Below, in pieces: positions 17,272 to 25,790 of a stretch of DNA of 64,000 nucleotides. Position 1 is the first letter of the stretch. Every line of letters begins with the position of its first letter. Where the stretch lies: the NCBI RefSeq assembly GCF_008327825.1, contig NZ_AP019827.1, positions 1,798,001 through 1,862,000 on the forward strand, in the 5' to 3' direction. The notes below the pieces were generated by a model, which did not search any database, was not told the DNA's origin, and saw only the letters and a program-made list of their open reading frames with translations. The position numbers were made by a program, and so were the translations under genes. The stretch comes from Leptotrichia shahii (GTDB taxonomy: Bacteria; Fusobacteriota; Fusobacteriia; Fusobacteriales; Leptotrichiaceae).

Positions 17272-19935
17272 TTAGTGATTTCCATCAAAATAAGAATTTT
17301 CACTTAAATTATCTTCATAAGGAAAATACTGTTTACGTCCAAGATAAAGCTGATCTGACTTTCTTTGAATTGGCACAACAAAAAATCCCCAGTTATTTAG
17401 ATCAGTATAAACAAAAAATCTAACTGTATCATTTTGAATTGTATCAGTGTCATTTTGAGAAATAATATTTACAAATTCTGGCAAGATTTCCTGTGCATCC
17501 ATTTCCTCATAGTCATCTTCATTTTTATAAATCATCTCTTTTTTGAGTTCCCCTTCAGCATTATAGACATAAATTTTTAGCTCTTCAGCTGAACTTTTCT
17601 TGTCAATTTGCCCAACCAAGATATCAGCCTTTCGTGAAGTCTGTATCATTTCAACTCTTTTCCCATCGTATTTTTCCACCCACACAGAATACGGCACAAG
17701 CGGCACTTCATTCACAATTTCCACATCTATATGCCCAAACCGCTTATAATCCAAATATTTTATAGCTCCATCCAGACAGTTCAACTTTAGCTCGTAATCA
17801 TCACGATGACTAAGTTCCTTATATTCAATCATTTTCCCTGGTACAAATTCCTTCAGAACTTCCTGAAATGTACTAATTTTAGTCGATTGTCCGCTCAACT
17901 TTATCAACGAATACTCAAAAAGCAGCCCTTCCTTATAGTAAGTGTTCAAAAATTTTCTAAGCATTCCATAAATATCGGCTTTTACAATTTTTTCTATTTC
18001 CTTTATTGTAAAAATATGTCTTGGATAATCTGTTACTGTGTTAAATATTTCATTTTCATAAGTGTGAATTTTCCAGCTTTTTAACTGCGTTATATGAATG
18101 TCATTCCTTTTTTCATAATTTCTAGGTGCATCAAAACGTGTTCGCAGTCTTCCATCAGATGTAAAAAACTCTTTTTTTAAATTTTCAGCAGCTTCCCAGA
18201 GCATATAAAAATTATTTCGTATTTTTTGATATTCTTCGCTCATTTTATTTTCAAATTGTGAATATTTTGTCGGTATTATTTTCTCATATTTTTCATATTC
18301 CAAATTCATATTTTCAAAAATTTTATCAACACCGCTATCATCAATCACTTTATAAATCATATCATTATCATATTTTATCAAATCATTAACAGAAACAATT
18401 CTATTTTCAGAATACTTTGCCCCCAGCACAATTTTCAAAAACTGCATAATCCTATAAGTCAAGTCATTTCCCCCAAAATTTTCATCTCCATTTTCAAAAC
18501 TTGTTCTTATATCCAAATAATATGAAATCCTGTCCTTATTAATCACATATTTACAAGCCGCTAAATCCGTCGTCCCGCCACCACAATCAATAATTAAAGC
18601 ACTATATTCTTCATTTTCCTTATATCTCCCCTTCCTTATCTGTATCTCAATCGTATTATAAAGCACAGCAATCGCTTCATCCATTGCATTTTCACGAATA
18701 ATTTCATATTCATAATTTTTTTCATAAGAAATTTTATTCTGTTTATCAGCTTCATTTTCAGAACTTTTATTAATTTTATTTTCTACCATAAAAATTTCCT
18801 GAAACATTGTCAAAAACTGCTCTTTTAATTTTACAGGACTGGAAGCATGAATCTTTTTAAATTTGCATTTAAACATATATTCTGCACGATTTACAACATA
18901 TTTCAAATAAGCCTTTATTATTTCCTTTCTTTTTACATACAAAATATTCCCAAACTCATCATTAATTTTTTCCAGATTATTATGTTCATGCACCCACCTT
19001 TTCAAGTTATAAAAAATCGAGCCATTAACAATATAATCATTTTTTTCCAATTTTCTTACCACATCATATCCAAACGAATACTTAATATTATTACTATCAC
19101 TGCAATCCTCAACATAAACTAACGTTGGAAAAATTTCACGGTAATGCCTTTCCCCATCATCAAATTTCACATAGTTTATCGCATCAATGACAACATTCCC
19201 ATTCAAAATATCATTAGTCGGCAAATCCCTCACATAATTTCTATCCAGATATGCTCCCAAAGCTGTATTCACAGTTCCAAAATCAATACAAAGCGGAGTA
19301 TTTGTAGTTTCCAGATTTTTTACAACAAAATTTTCAATTTCAACTTTATAATAATCCATCTGATATGGATAAAGCGGATATGGCTCATCTTCCTTCCAAT
19401 TATAAAATTCATGAATAAATTTTAAGTCATTTTCTTTAAAAAATAAAAACGAAAACTTATTATTTCTCAATGTTTCAACTCTAAAAAATTCTTTTTTACT
19501 AATTAAAAAATATTTATTCCTACTTTTCAAATCTTTTTCCAGATGAAAAATTCCACAAAGATAATTATTTGCATTTATAAGAAAAACGTTTGCAATGCTG
19601 ACATTTTCAGGAATTTCAATTTTATAATTATCCTCTCTCATTAAATCAAGTTCCTTATACAAAATAATTTTGTGCGGCACTCGTATTTTATTTTCATGAT
19701 GAATCCTTTCTCCAAGTTTACTGTCAAAAAGCTGCTGAACATTCACAAGCCCATTTTTATTATACTTGTCAATACAATAATTAGCCTTCACTCCCCGATA
19801 CTTCATCAGAAGTGCAATTAGCTCCTCTCTCGTAGGCGTTTCCAAATGCACATCCACCAACTTTTCCTCAATCGCAATTTGATACATCTCATAATAGGAT
19901 TTTCTCCGTAATTCTTCCTCATAAAACAATTTCAT
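17272..19935 (-). CDS. Hsp70/actin-fold ATPase with long N-terminal extension (SrfB-like)
   Basis: 887 residues. An N-terminal region of about 210 residues matches nothing I recognise. Then come the Hsp70/actin signatures: phosphate-1 loop CIDFGTVNTALG (216-227), phosphate-2 loop IIDCGGGTTDLA (448-459) and an adenosine-type motif IKLSGQSTKI (679-687). A beta-rich C-terminus (about 725-887) replaces the canonical substrate-binding and lid domains, and there is no EEVD tail. It therefore probably binds and hydrolyses ATP, but with unusual clients. Proteins of this shape are annotated as Hsp70 family or virulence factor SrfB. It is last of the intact genes in the kinase/PP2C/FHA/J-domain block, separated from the kinase gene by a MITE-like element. 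A J-domain protein at the other end of the block is a plausible partner. Confidence 0.85.
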   Translation of the reverse strand: MKLFYEEELRRKSYYEMYQIAIEEKLVDVHLETPTREELIALLMKYRGVKANYCIDKYNKNGLVNVQQLFDSKLGERIHHENKIRVPHKIILYKELDLMREDNYKIEIPENVSIANVFLINANNYLCGIFHLEKDLKSRNKYFLISKKEFFRVETLRNNKFSFLFFKENDLKFIHEFYNWKEDEPYPLYPYQMDYYKVEIENFVVKNLETTNTPLCIDFGTVNTALGAYLDRNYVRDLPTNDILNGNVVIDAINYVKFDDGERHYREIFPTLVYVEDCSDSNNIKYSFGYDVVRKLEKNDYIVNGSIFYNLKRWVHEHNNLEKINDEFGNILYVKRKEIIKAYLKYVVNRAEYMFKCKFKKIHASSPVKLKEQFLTMFQEIFMVENKINKSSENEADKQNKISYEKNYEYEIIRENAMDEAIAVLYNTIEIQIRKGRYKENEEYSALIIDCGGGTTDLAACKYVINKDRISYYLDIRTSFENGDENFGGNDLTYRIMQFLKIVLGAKYSENRIVSVNDLIKYDNDMIYKVIDDSGVDKIFENMNLEYEKYEKIIPTKYSQFENKMSEEYQKIRNNFYMLWEAAENLKKEFFTSDGRLRTRFDAPRNYEKRNDIHITQLKSWKIHTYENEIFNTVTDYPRHIFTIKEIEKIVKADIYGMLRKFLNTYYKEGLLFEYSLIKLSGQSTKISTFQEVLKEFVPGKMIEYKELSHRDDYELKLNCLDGAIKYLDYKRFGHIDVEIVNEVPLVPYSVWVEKYDGKRVEMIQTSRKADILVGQIDKKSSAEELKIYVYNAEGELKKEMIYKNEDDYEEMDAQEILPEFVNIISQNDTDTIQNDTVRFFVYTDLNNWGFFVVPIQRKSDQLYLGRKQYFPYEDNLSENSYFDGNH

Positions 19936-20027
19936 CTCTATATTTTCCCCTTTATTTATTAAATTTGTGAAAATTTAAACTTTTTATATAATTCTATAAA
20001 AAAAATCTTTATACCGATAAATTTATA

Positions 20028-20133
20028 TATACTCATACACATTCAAAATTAAACTATTAAAAACTATATAAACTTAGAGTTTGAGTAAAATATCCATAGC
20101 TTTTGAGTTCAGTTTTAAATTAGTTTTACTATA
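20028..20133 (-). mobile_element. MITE-like element, copy 1 (106 bp)
   Basis: Read on the minus strand, this aligns without gaps to 27518-27623 over 106 bp, with about 87 identical positions by hand count. Ends are TATAGTAAAACT... and ...GAGTATA. It carries no gene. It sits in the 261-bp gap between the kinase and Hsp70-like genes of one operon. The flanking TA is consistent with TA target-site insertion (Tc1/mariner-IS630 type), though no transposase is in the window. Confidence 0.75.
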
Positions 20134-20196
20134 CATTTATATAAAATTATAGAATTTTTTTACATGAACTATATTTTAAAAATTAACAAATATTAT

Positions 20197-21102
20197 TTAT
20201 AATAATTCTAATTTTTCAATCATTTCCCTAACACTCTTAAATCTCTTTTTCCTTTCAAATTCCAATCCTTTTTTTATTATTTTTTCCACTTCCTTAAATT
20301 TCCCAATTTTCTCAAATCCTAAAATCACTTCTCTTGCAAACTCCAATTCTGGCTTATAAAACCTCTTAACTGCCCCATCAATTTTCTTCCCACAAAGCAT
20401 AAAATACAAAAGTGCCGAAAGTGAATAAACATCCACTCTCTCATCAATCTGAACCTTTTTTGAATAAACTTCAATAGCTGAATATCCTTCTGAAACCTCA
20501 ATAAAATCTATCTTTTGCCCTTTTCTCAAACTTGACCCAAAATCAATAATTCTAATATTTCCCCTAATATCAATTAAAATATTTGAAGGTTTTAAATCAC
20601 AGTGAATAATACCTTTCTTATGAATCTTACCGACAACTCTTACAATTTTTCTAAATATTTTTAAAATATCGTTTATTCTTGTTTTTTCATCTTGAATCTT
20701 ATTTTCTAAAATATACTTTTTCAAAGTAATCCCAAAATATTCCATAACGATATAATTTGTTCCATTTTCACTAAAAAAATCTAAAATCCTAATGACATCA
20801 TCTTTAATAACTTTATTCCAAAATTTCCCCTTACTTCCTTTAGACTTCTTACAAAACTTTTCTAAAATATGTTTCTCTTTCCGAAAACATTCTTTCAATT
20901 TCTCAAAATCTTTTCTATATTTCTCTGTAAAAACTTTATTTTCATACCTCATAACAATTTCAGAGGGATAACATTCTTTCACAGCCACTTTTTTCCTTTG
21001 ACCATTTTCAGCCAAATAAATATTAGAAAAATCACTTTTAGCCACATAATTTATAATCTTATATTTCCCATTTAATATTGTTCCCTTTGATAAAAAATCC
21101 AT
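20197..21102 (-). CDS. Serine/threonine protein kinase (non-RD type)
   Basis: A 301-residue Hanks-type kinase without a membrane span or sensor domain. The P-loop is degenerate (VAKSDFSNIYLA at 20-31, no GxGxxG). Catalytic Lys42 is in VAVKE. The catalytic loop is HCDLKPSNIL (Asp169), with Cys in place of the Arg of HRD kinases. The DFG triad is at 187-189, and SAIEVY (208-213) stands in for APE. Conserved Asp224 is in DVYSLSALLYFML. All residues needed for phosphotransfer are present. The lack of HRD Arg suggests activity without activation-loop phosphorylation. It lies 14 bp after a PP2C-like gene and upstream of the Hsp70-like gene, in a block with two FHA proteins, which in general bind phosphothreonine. 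Targets are probably within the block. Confidence 0.93.
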   Translation of the reverse strand: MDFLSKGTILNGKYKIINYVAKSDFSNIYLAENGQRKKVAVKECYPSEIVMRYENKVFTEKYRKDFEKLKECFRKEKHILEKFCKKSKGSKGKFWNKVIKDDVIRILDFFSENGTNYIVMEYFGITLKKYILENKIQDEKTRINDILKIFRKIVRVVGKIHKKGIIHCDLKPSNILIDIRGNIRIIDFGSSLRKGQKIDFIEVSEGYSAIEVYSKKVQIDERVDVYSLSALLYFMLCGKKIDGAVKRFYKPELEFAREVILGFEKIGKFKEVEKIIKKGLEFERKKRFKSVREMIEKLELL

Positions 21103-21116
21103 CTCACTTTTCCCTT

Positions 21117-22496
21117 TTATATTTTCTTCAAATTATTTCCATTCATATCACGTTCTAAAATTTCCCAGTTTCTCTCAATTTCCCTTTCAAGCTGTGAAAG
21201 TTTATCATTTTTTAAATTATACTCTTTTTTAAAACTTTTATTATCTACATTAAAATTTTTTTTATTTTGCTCCTCTTTATTTCTATCAATTTTTTTTCTT
21301 ACCTGCTGACTTTTCCCTTTTTCTCCGCTTTTCACTTTACTTTTTTTACTTTCTCCATTTTCGTCAGCATTTTGAACTATTTCCAAATTTTTCACATTCT
21401 TATTTTTTTCTTTTCCACTTTTAATTACATTTCTTGTTTTATTTTTCTCTGTATTTCTAGCTTTTTCCTCAATATTTCCAACATTTTTCTGTCTAATTTT
21501 ATTTTTTTCCATTATTTTATTTTGCTCCATTTCACTTTTTTCAATCAAATTATTTTCTATTAATTTCGCCTTTTCCTTAATTTTTCCAGCCACCACACTT
21601 TCTAAAATTTTTTCCTTCTTAATTTTCAAATTCCCCTTTTGAATATTTTTCCCCACTGAAATAAACAAAGATAAAAATATTATCACTAAAAACACATATT
21701 TTACAGCTATTTTCCTTTTCTTATTTTCCCTATTAATTTCCCTTTCCAATTCTTCGTCATTATCTTCCATTTCAATATTTTCCACAAAAATTGACAAAAA
21801 TGGTATCACTTTTTTTAATTTCACTTCAGCATCCTTTATTTTCCTACTTAAATTTTTCTCGATATTCCCCTTACTTTTCAAATCAACAAAAACTTCCTCA
21901 ATCTCATTCTCATTAACATTTTTCCAAAACTCAGGACTTCCAGCCAACAAATAGTCATTTTTCCGTAACTTTACTTTCTTAATTTCCTCTCCACATATTT
22001 TTTCCACAATCCTATTTTCCCGATACAAAGTAAGTTCAGTTTTCCCCATATTTCCCACAATCATATCATCTTTGTCAATAATAACAACAATTTGTGAATA
22101 AAAATCTTTTAAATCAAAATATTTTTCATTATTTTTTTCAACTTTAAAAAATTTACTTTTCTCAAAAATTACTTTATCTTTGGAAGACTGTATTATCTTT
22201 TTCATATTTTCAATTGAAAAACTACTATTTTCCAAATATTTTTCAATAACTTTATGAACTCCAGCTTTTGCTAAATTTTTCCTTTTAACATTTTTTTTAT
22301 TTATAATACTACTATTTTCTATTTTTTGATCTATTTCTATATTTTCTTGTTTTTTATCATATATTTTTTCCTCAAGATTAGCAATACACCAAATTCCTCT
22401 ATTTCCATTTGGAATGTATGCTGAATATGTATCTTTTTCAGCAATTTGCACATATTCCTTAAAAAAGAAAGTATTTAATTTTATATTTTTTACCAT
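21117..22496 (-). CDS. Degenerate PP2C-like membrane protein (predicted pseudophosphatase)
   Basis: The Shine-Dalgarno GGGAGGGGG lies inside a longer open frame, so the start is best placed at ATG 22496 (459 residues) rather than 22511. The N-terminal 240 residues echo the PP2C protein encoded next door: GIWCIANLEE in place of GIWAVADGFDEE, IVGNMGKTELTLYREN in place of the GN.G.TR strand, and DYLLAGSPEFWKNV in place of the LL.SDGL motif. The metal-binding Asp residues are gone. One membrane span (YVFLVIIFLSLFISVG, about residue 267-282) is followed by a long Lys/Glu/Asn-rich coiled-coil tail. It overlaps the neighbouring gene's terminus region and is 14 bp before the kinase. It probably acts as a binding or scaffold protein. 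Enzyme activity is unlikely. Confidence 0.75.
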   Translation of the reverse strand: MVKNIKLNTFFFKEYVQIAEKDTYSAYIPNGNRGIWCIANLEEKIYDKKQENIEIDQKIENSSIINKKNVKRKNLAKAGVHKVIEKYLENSSFSIENMKKIIQSSKDKVIFEKSKFFKVEKNNEKYFDLKDFYSQIVVIIDKDDMIVGNMGKTELTLYRENRIVEKICGEEIKKVKLRKNDYLLAGSPEFWKNVNENEIEEVFVDLKSKGNIEKNLSRKIKDAEVKLKKVIPFLSIFVENIEMEDNDEELEREINRENKKRKIAVKYVFLVIIFLSLFISVGKNIQKGNLKIKKEKILESVVAGKIKEKAKLIENNLIEKSEMEQNKIMEKNKIRQKNVGNIEEKARNTEKNKTRNVIKSGKEKNKNVKNLEIVQNADENGESKKSKVKSGEKGKSQQVRKKIDRNKEEQNKKNFNVDNKSFKKEYNLKNDKLSQLEREIERNWEILERDMNGNNLKKI

Positions 22497-22512
22497 TTTT
22501 CCCCCTCCCATC

Positions 22513-24915
22513 TTAAAAAATCTTCCAGAACTGCCACCATTTCCTATTTACCTTTTTCACGGCTCTTTTCAATTCTTTCCCTATTTTTTCCAATTCATTT
22601 TGCTTTATCCCAGCCTTTTCCAGTTTTTCCTTTGCCTGCGTAAGTTTTTCCATAGCATCTTTCCATTTTTTATTTTTCAGATCCTCTTCTCCCTTTTTTT
22701 TCAGCAAATATCCTTCACTTTTTTCAATTTTTTTATTTAAATCTTCAATCTTACCTGCTTGATTTCCAAAATTTCCATCCACATTTACTTCTTCCAAAAG
22801 TTTTTTAGTTTCTTCATATTTTGAGATACTTTCCTCATATTTTTCATCTATAGCCAGTTGATCCGCCTGCCTTTCTAGATTTGAAGCATTTTCCATTTTT
22901 CTTGATATTTCTTCCCGCTTTTGCCTTTCTCTCTCCATTTGTTCCTGCTGTGCCTTTATTTCTGCTTCTTTTACCTGCAATTGCTGCTGCAGCTGAATTT
23001 CCTGCTGTCTTAGCTTTTCTGAATATTCTATTTCTTGAGATTTTAATTTTTCCGAATATTGCAATTCCTTTTCCTTCAGTTTTTCAGCATTCTGACTTTC
23101 AAACTTGATAAATTCCCGTGCCTGGCTTATATATTTTCCAACAGTATTTACATTATTTGTATCTTTCATTTTTTGATAAATATTTTTAGCCTGTGTCAAA
23201 ATTCCTATTGCCTGTGCTGGATTGTTTGCTGTTATTTGTGAAAGTCCTTCCTGAACAAGATTATTAGCAGTCTGTAAATCAGCATTTTGCTGTGAATTAA
23301 CCTCTTGTATCTTATTGTCAATTTCTCCTGCTTTCACAGTATCTCCAAGCGTCTGGTACATCTGACGTGCCTGATAATAAGCCTCTTTTGAAGAATTAAT
23401 GTTACTTTGTGCTAGTGAATCTCCTTTGTTTTCTGCAAGCATCGCACCATTATATGCCGTTTTTTCCTTATCCGCTATTTCTTCTATTTTTTTCTCAATT
23501 TGTGAAACATAATCTGCTCTTCCATTTGCTAAATACATATCTTCTGCATTTTTATAACTAACTTTTGCCAAATTATAGCTTCCTTCATTAACCGCATTAT
23601 CTCCAGCCATTTCCAAAGCCTTTGCCTCTTTTAATTTCACAGCCGAATTTATCCGTGAATCCAACGTCGTTAAAATTTCTTCTGTATTCAGTTCATCACG
23701 TTTATAGCTATTGTCATTCAAATTATATTTAGCCTGCTGATATTTTACGTTTGCCTCATCATAATTTCCATTATTAAACAGTTCATTTCCTTCATTAATA
23801 TTTGAAAATGCCTCTTTAATTTTTTCCGTTTCTTCAATTTTCTTTTTTATCTCACTAATTTTTTTATCCGCATCATTTCTTTTTTTCTCAGCATTTGTAA
23901 GAAATCCTATTATTCCTTTACTTTTTGGCTTTAATTTTTCATATTCTCCAGCTTCTAATTTCAAGTTATCAATTGAATTACTAAAATTCTTTTTCAAAAT
24001 CTCTTCATCTGCTAACTTTTCATATTGTGTCGCCGCCTGTAAAATACTATTTCGTCTTTTTACATTCCAAATTATAATAAATAAAATAATCACAACAACT
24101 ATCATTACTACTAAAATTATCTTTTTTATAAGTTTACTTCTATCCTTTACCATAGGCTCTGAACTGGCTACAGCCTGCACTTCTACCTGTGTAATCGTAT
24201 AATTTTCAATATTATCCCTAAGCGAAGCGAGTATCCTCTTTTCCAATGAATTTAACCATTGCTTTTTATCCTCAAATCTGGATAAATCATTTTCCATATC
24301 GTGTTCATCGATATTTTCCCAAAATCCCACAGTCGCCAAGCAAAAAATATCATTTTCCATAAGCTCCACAGGACTTTTTATAATATTTGGCTTAATTTTT
24401 CCAAAATCCCCAATTGCCTGTAGCAAATCATTTCTTTGCCTGTGAAATCTCATATCTGATATATTTAATGCCTCTTCATCCACCAAAAGCTGTGCTATCG
24501 TATCATCTTTACTCTGAGAAACAATATATCCGCCTCTAATATGATAAAACCTTGTATTTCCAATATTTCCATATAAAATTGAATTATAATTGCTTACGAC
24601 GATCAAAAGGGAAGTGTGCATAAGAGAATATTTTTTAGCTTCCTCCTGTTTTTCCTTAACCTTTAAATTGGCATAATCCATCATTTCCTTTATTACATCA
24701 TAATTAAATCGTGGACGCAGCATAAAATATTCAATTACAGATTCTACAGCAATCCTTGCTGCAGCTTTTGCCCCTTCTTCCTCATCAAATCCATCAGCCA
24801 CAGCCCAAATCCCATAATTATCCAGCAAAACATATCCAAAATAATCACTATTTTCAGCTTTCGTCCCAGCTTCACTCAAAAATTCCGTAATAAATTTTGC
24901 CTCATCTTTCCTCAT
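22513..24915 (-). CDS. PP2C-like phosphatase domain, membrane span and long repeat/coiled-coil tail
   Basis: 800 residues. A PP2C-type domain occupies about 1-250: GIWAVADGFDEEEGAKAA (metal-site Asp41-Gly42), NSILYGNIGNTRFYHIRGG (111-128), SKDDTIAQLL (135-144), DIFCLATVGFWENI (189-202; TVG replaces the usual SDG, losing one metal Asp), and DNIENYTITQVEV (234-246). A membrane span lies at about 263-285 (KIILVVMIVVVIILFIIIW). The rest is helical: TPR-like repeats (for example NEGNELFNNGNYDEANVKYQ) and a Gln/Glu/Lys coiled coil around 610-680, ending in more repeat-like helices. The cytoplasmic PP2C would be linked to a periplasmic tail. It may dephosphorylate kinase targets, but the TVG substitution leaves activity uncertain. 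The next gene downstream is its eroded paralog. Confidence 0.82.
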   Translation of the reverse strand: MRKDEAKFITEFLSEAGTKAENSDYFGYVLLDNYGIWAVADGFDEEEGAKAAARIAVESVIEYFMLRPRFNYDVIKEMMDYANLKVKEKQEEAKKYSLMHTSLLIVVSNYNSILYGNIGNTRFYHIRGGYIVSQSKDDTIAQLLVDEEALNISDMRFHRQRNDLLQAIGDFGKIKPNIIKSPVELMENDIFCLATVGFWENIDEHDMENDLSRFEDKKQWLNSLEKRILASLRDNIENYTITQVEVQAVASSEPMVKDRSKLIKKIILVVMIVVVIILFIIIWNVKRRNSILQAATQYEKLADEEILKKNFSNSIDNLKLEAGEYEKLKPKSKGIIGFLTNAEKKRNDADKKISEIKKKIEETEKIKEAFSNINEGNELFNNGNYDEANVKYQQAKYNLNDNSYKRDELNTEEILTTLDSRINSAVKLKEAKALEMAGDNAVNEGSYNLAKVSYKNAEDMYLANGRADYVSQIEKKIEEIADKEKTAYNGAMLAENKGDSLAQSNINSSKEAYYQARQMYQTLGDTVKAGEIDNKIQEVNSQQNADLQTANNLVQEGLSQITANNPAQAIGILTQAKNIYQKMKDTNNVNTVGKYISQAREFIKFESQNAEKLKEKELQYSEKLKSQEIEYSEKLRQQEIQLQQQLQVKEAEIKAQQEQMERERQKREEISRKMENASNLERQADQLAIDEKYEESISKYEETKKLLEEVNVDGNFGNQAGKIEDLNKKIEKSEGYLLKKKGEEDLKNKKWKDAMEKLTQAKEKLEKAGIKQNELEKIGKELKRAVKKVNRKWWQFWKIF

Positions 24916-25126
24916 CTTCCCATTTCTCCCTGTGTTTTTTATTAATTCAATTTTATAAATATATTTTTACATATTTATTTTATATATGAAAATTATTTAT
25001 TTTGTTCTATATTAGCAACTTATCTAAATATTTATACTTTTAATTATAATAATTAATTCATTTACTAAGCAAAATTTCGTTAAAAATAAAAATTTAAATT
25101 ATAAACAGTTTTTAAATTTATTAAAC

Positions 25127-25765
25127 TTATTCATATTCTTCAATTTTTACTTCTAAATCATTATTTTTATTCTGAAAATTCGTATTTTTCACAATTTTTT
25201 CATCATTTAAATTTTCGTGTTTCCTCTTCACGTTTTCCTCTCTTGCTTTTTCCTTTTCCCAATCAAAATAGTCTCCACAAAGATTTACAAACACAAACTT
25301 ACTTTCCCCCATTTCCATAACTGAATAAGCCCTTAATTCTACCGTATTATAGACAGCTTCTCCATTTAAATAAATTAGCCCGTTAGAATCTCCAGGAGTT
25401 AGCATAAACTTACGCTGTTTTGGATTATAGCTTATCGAGCAATGATTTTTTCTAGAAATCATAGTATCGCCTGAAATTTGAATGTCCATATTTTCCCCAC
25501 GTCCAATAAAGTTCCGCTCACTCACAATCCTGTAATCTTTCCCCTTGTCATGCCCTTCAATGCACGTAAGCCATCCCACAACAGGATCTACAGTGCTATC
25601 TTTTGACCAGTAGGCAGTAGTTCTATCCTCATCTTCCATTTGCTCAACTAAATTAATTTTATCATCTTGTGTTTCTGTTTCAAATCCTTCCGATTTACAG
25701 TAGGGACACGAACTATATCTAGAAATATCGTATATATGCCCATTTTTACATCTATCTAATTTCAT
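25127..25765 (-). CDS. Zinc-ribbon and FHA domain protein
   Basis: A GGAGGA Shine-Dalgarno lies inside the first codons of the longest frame, so ATG 25765 is the better start (212 residues) than 25783. The N-terminus, RCKNGHIYDISRYSSCPYCKSEG, has a C-x3-H ... CPYC pattern, a probable zinc ribbon. An FHA domain follows at about 65-165: NFIGRG, SRKNHCSISYN (the conserved Ser-Arg-x-x-His core) and SNGLIYLNG. The C-terminus is charged and low in complexity. FHA domains bind phosphothreonine peptides, so this is a probable reader of the kinase encoded in the same block. It sits 25 bp after the membrane FHA gene. A 211-bp AT-rich gap with no recognisable terminator separates it from the PP2C gene. 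Confidence 0.85.
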   Translation of the reverse strand: MKLDRCKNGHIYDISRYSSCPYCKSEGFETETQDDKINLVEQMEDEDRTTAYWSKDSTVDPVVGWLTCIEGHDKGKDYRIVSERNFIGRGENMDIQISGDTMISRKNHCSISYNPKQRKFMLTPGDSNGLIYLNGEAVYNTVELRAYSVMEMGESKFVFVNLCGDYFDWEKEKAREENVKRKHENLNDEKIVKNTNFQNKNNDLEVKIEEYE

Positions 25766-25790
25766 TTTAAAATATTCCTCCATTTTTTAT

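Noticed and set aside
22881-23108. Plus-strand hydrophobic frame
   Set aside because: It is antisense to the coiled-coil part of the PP2C protein and not a real membrane protein.
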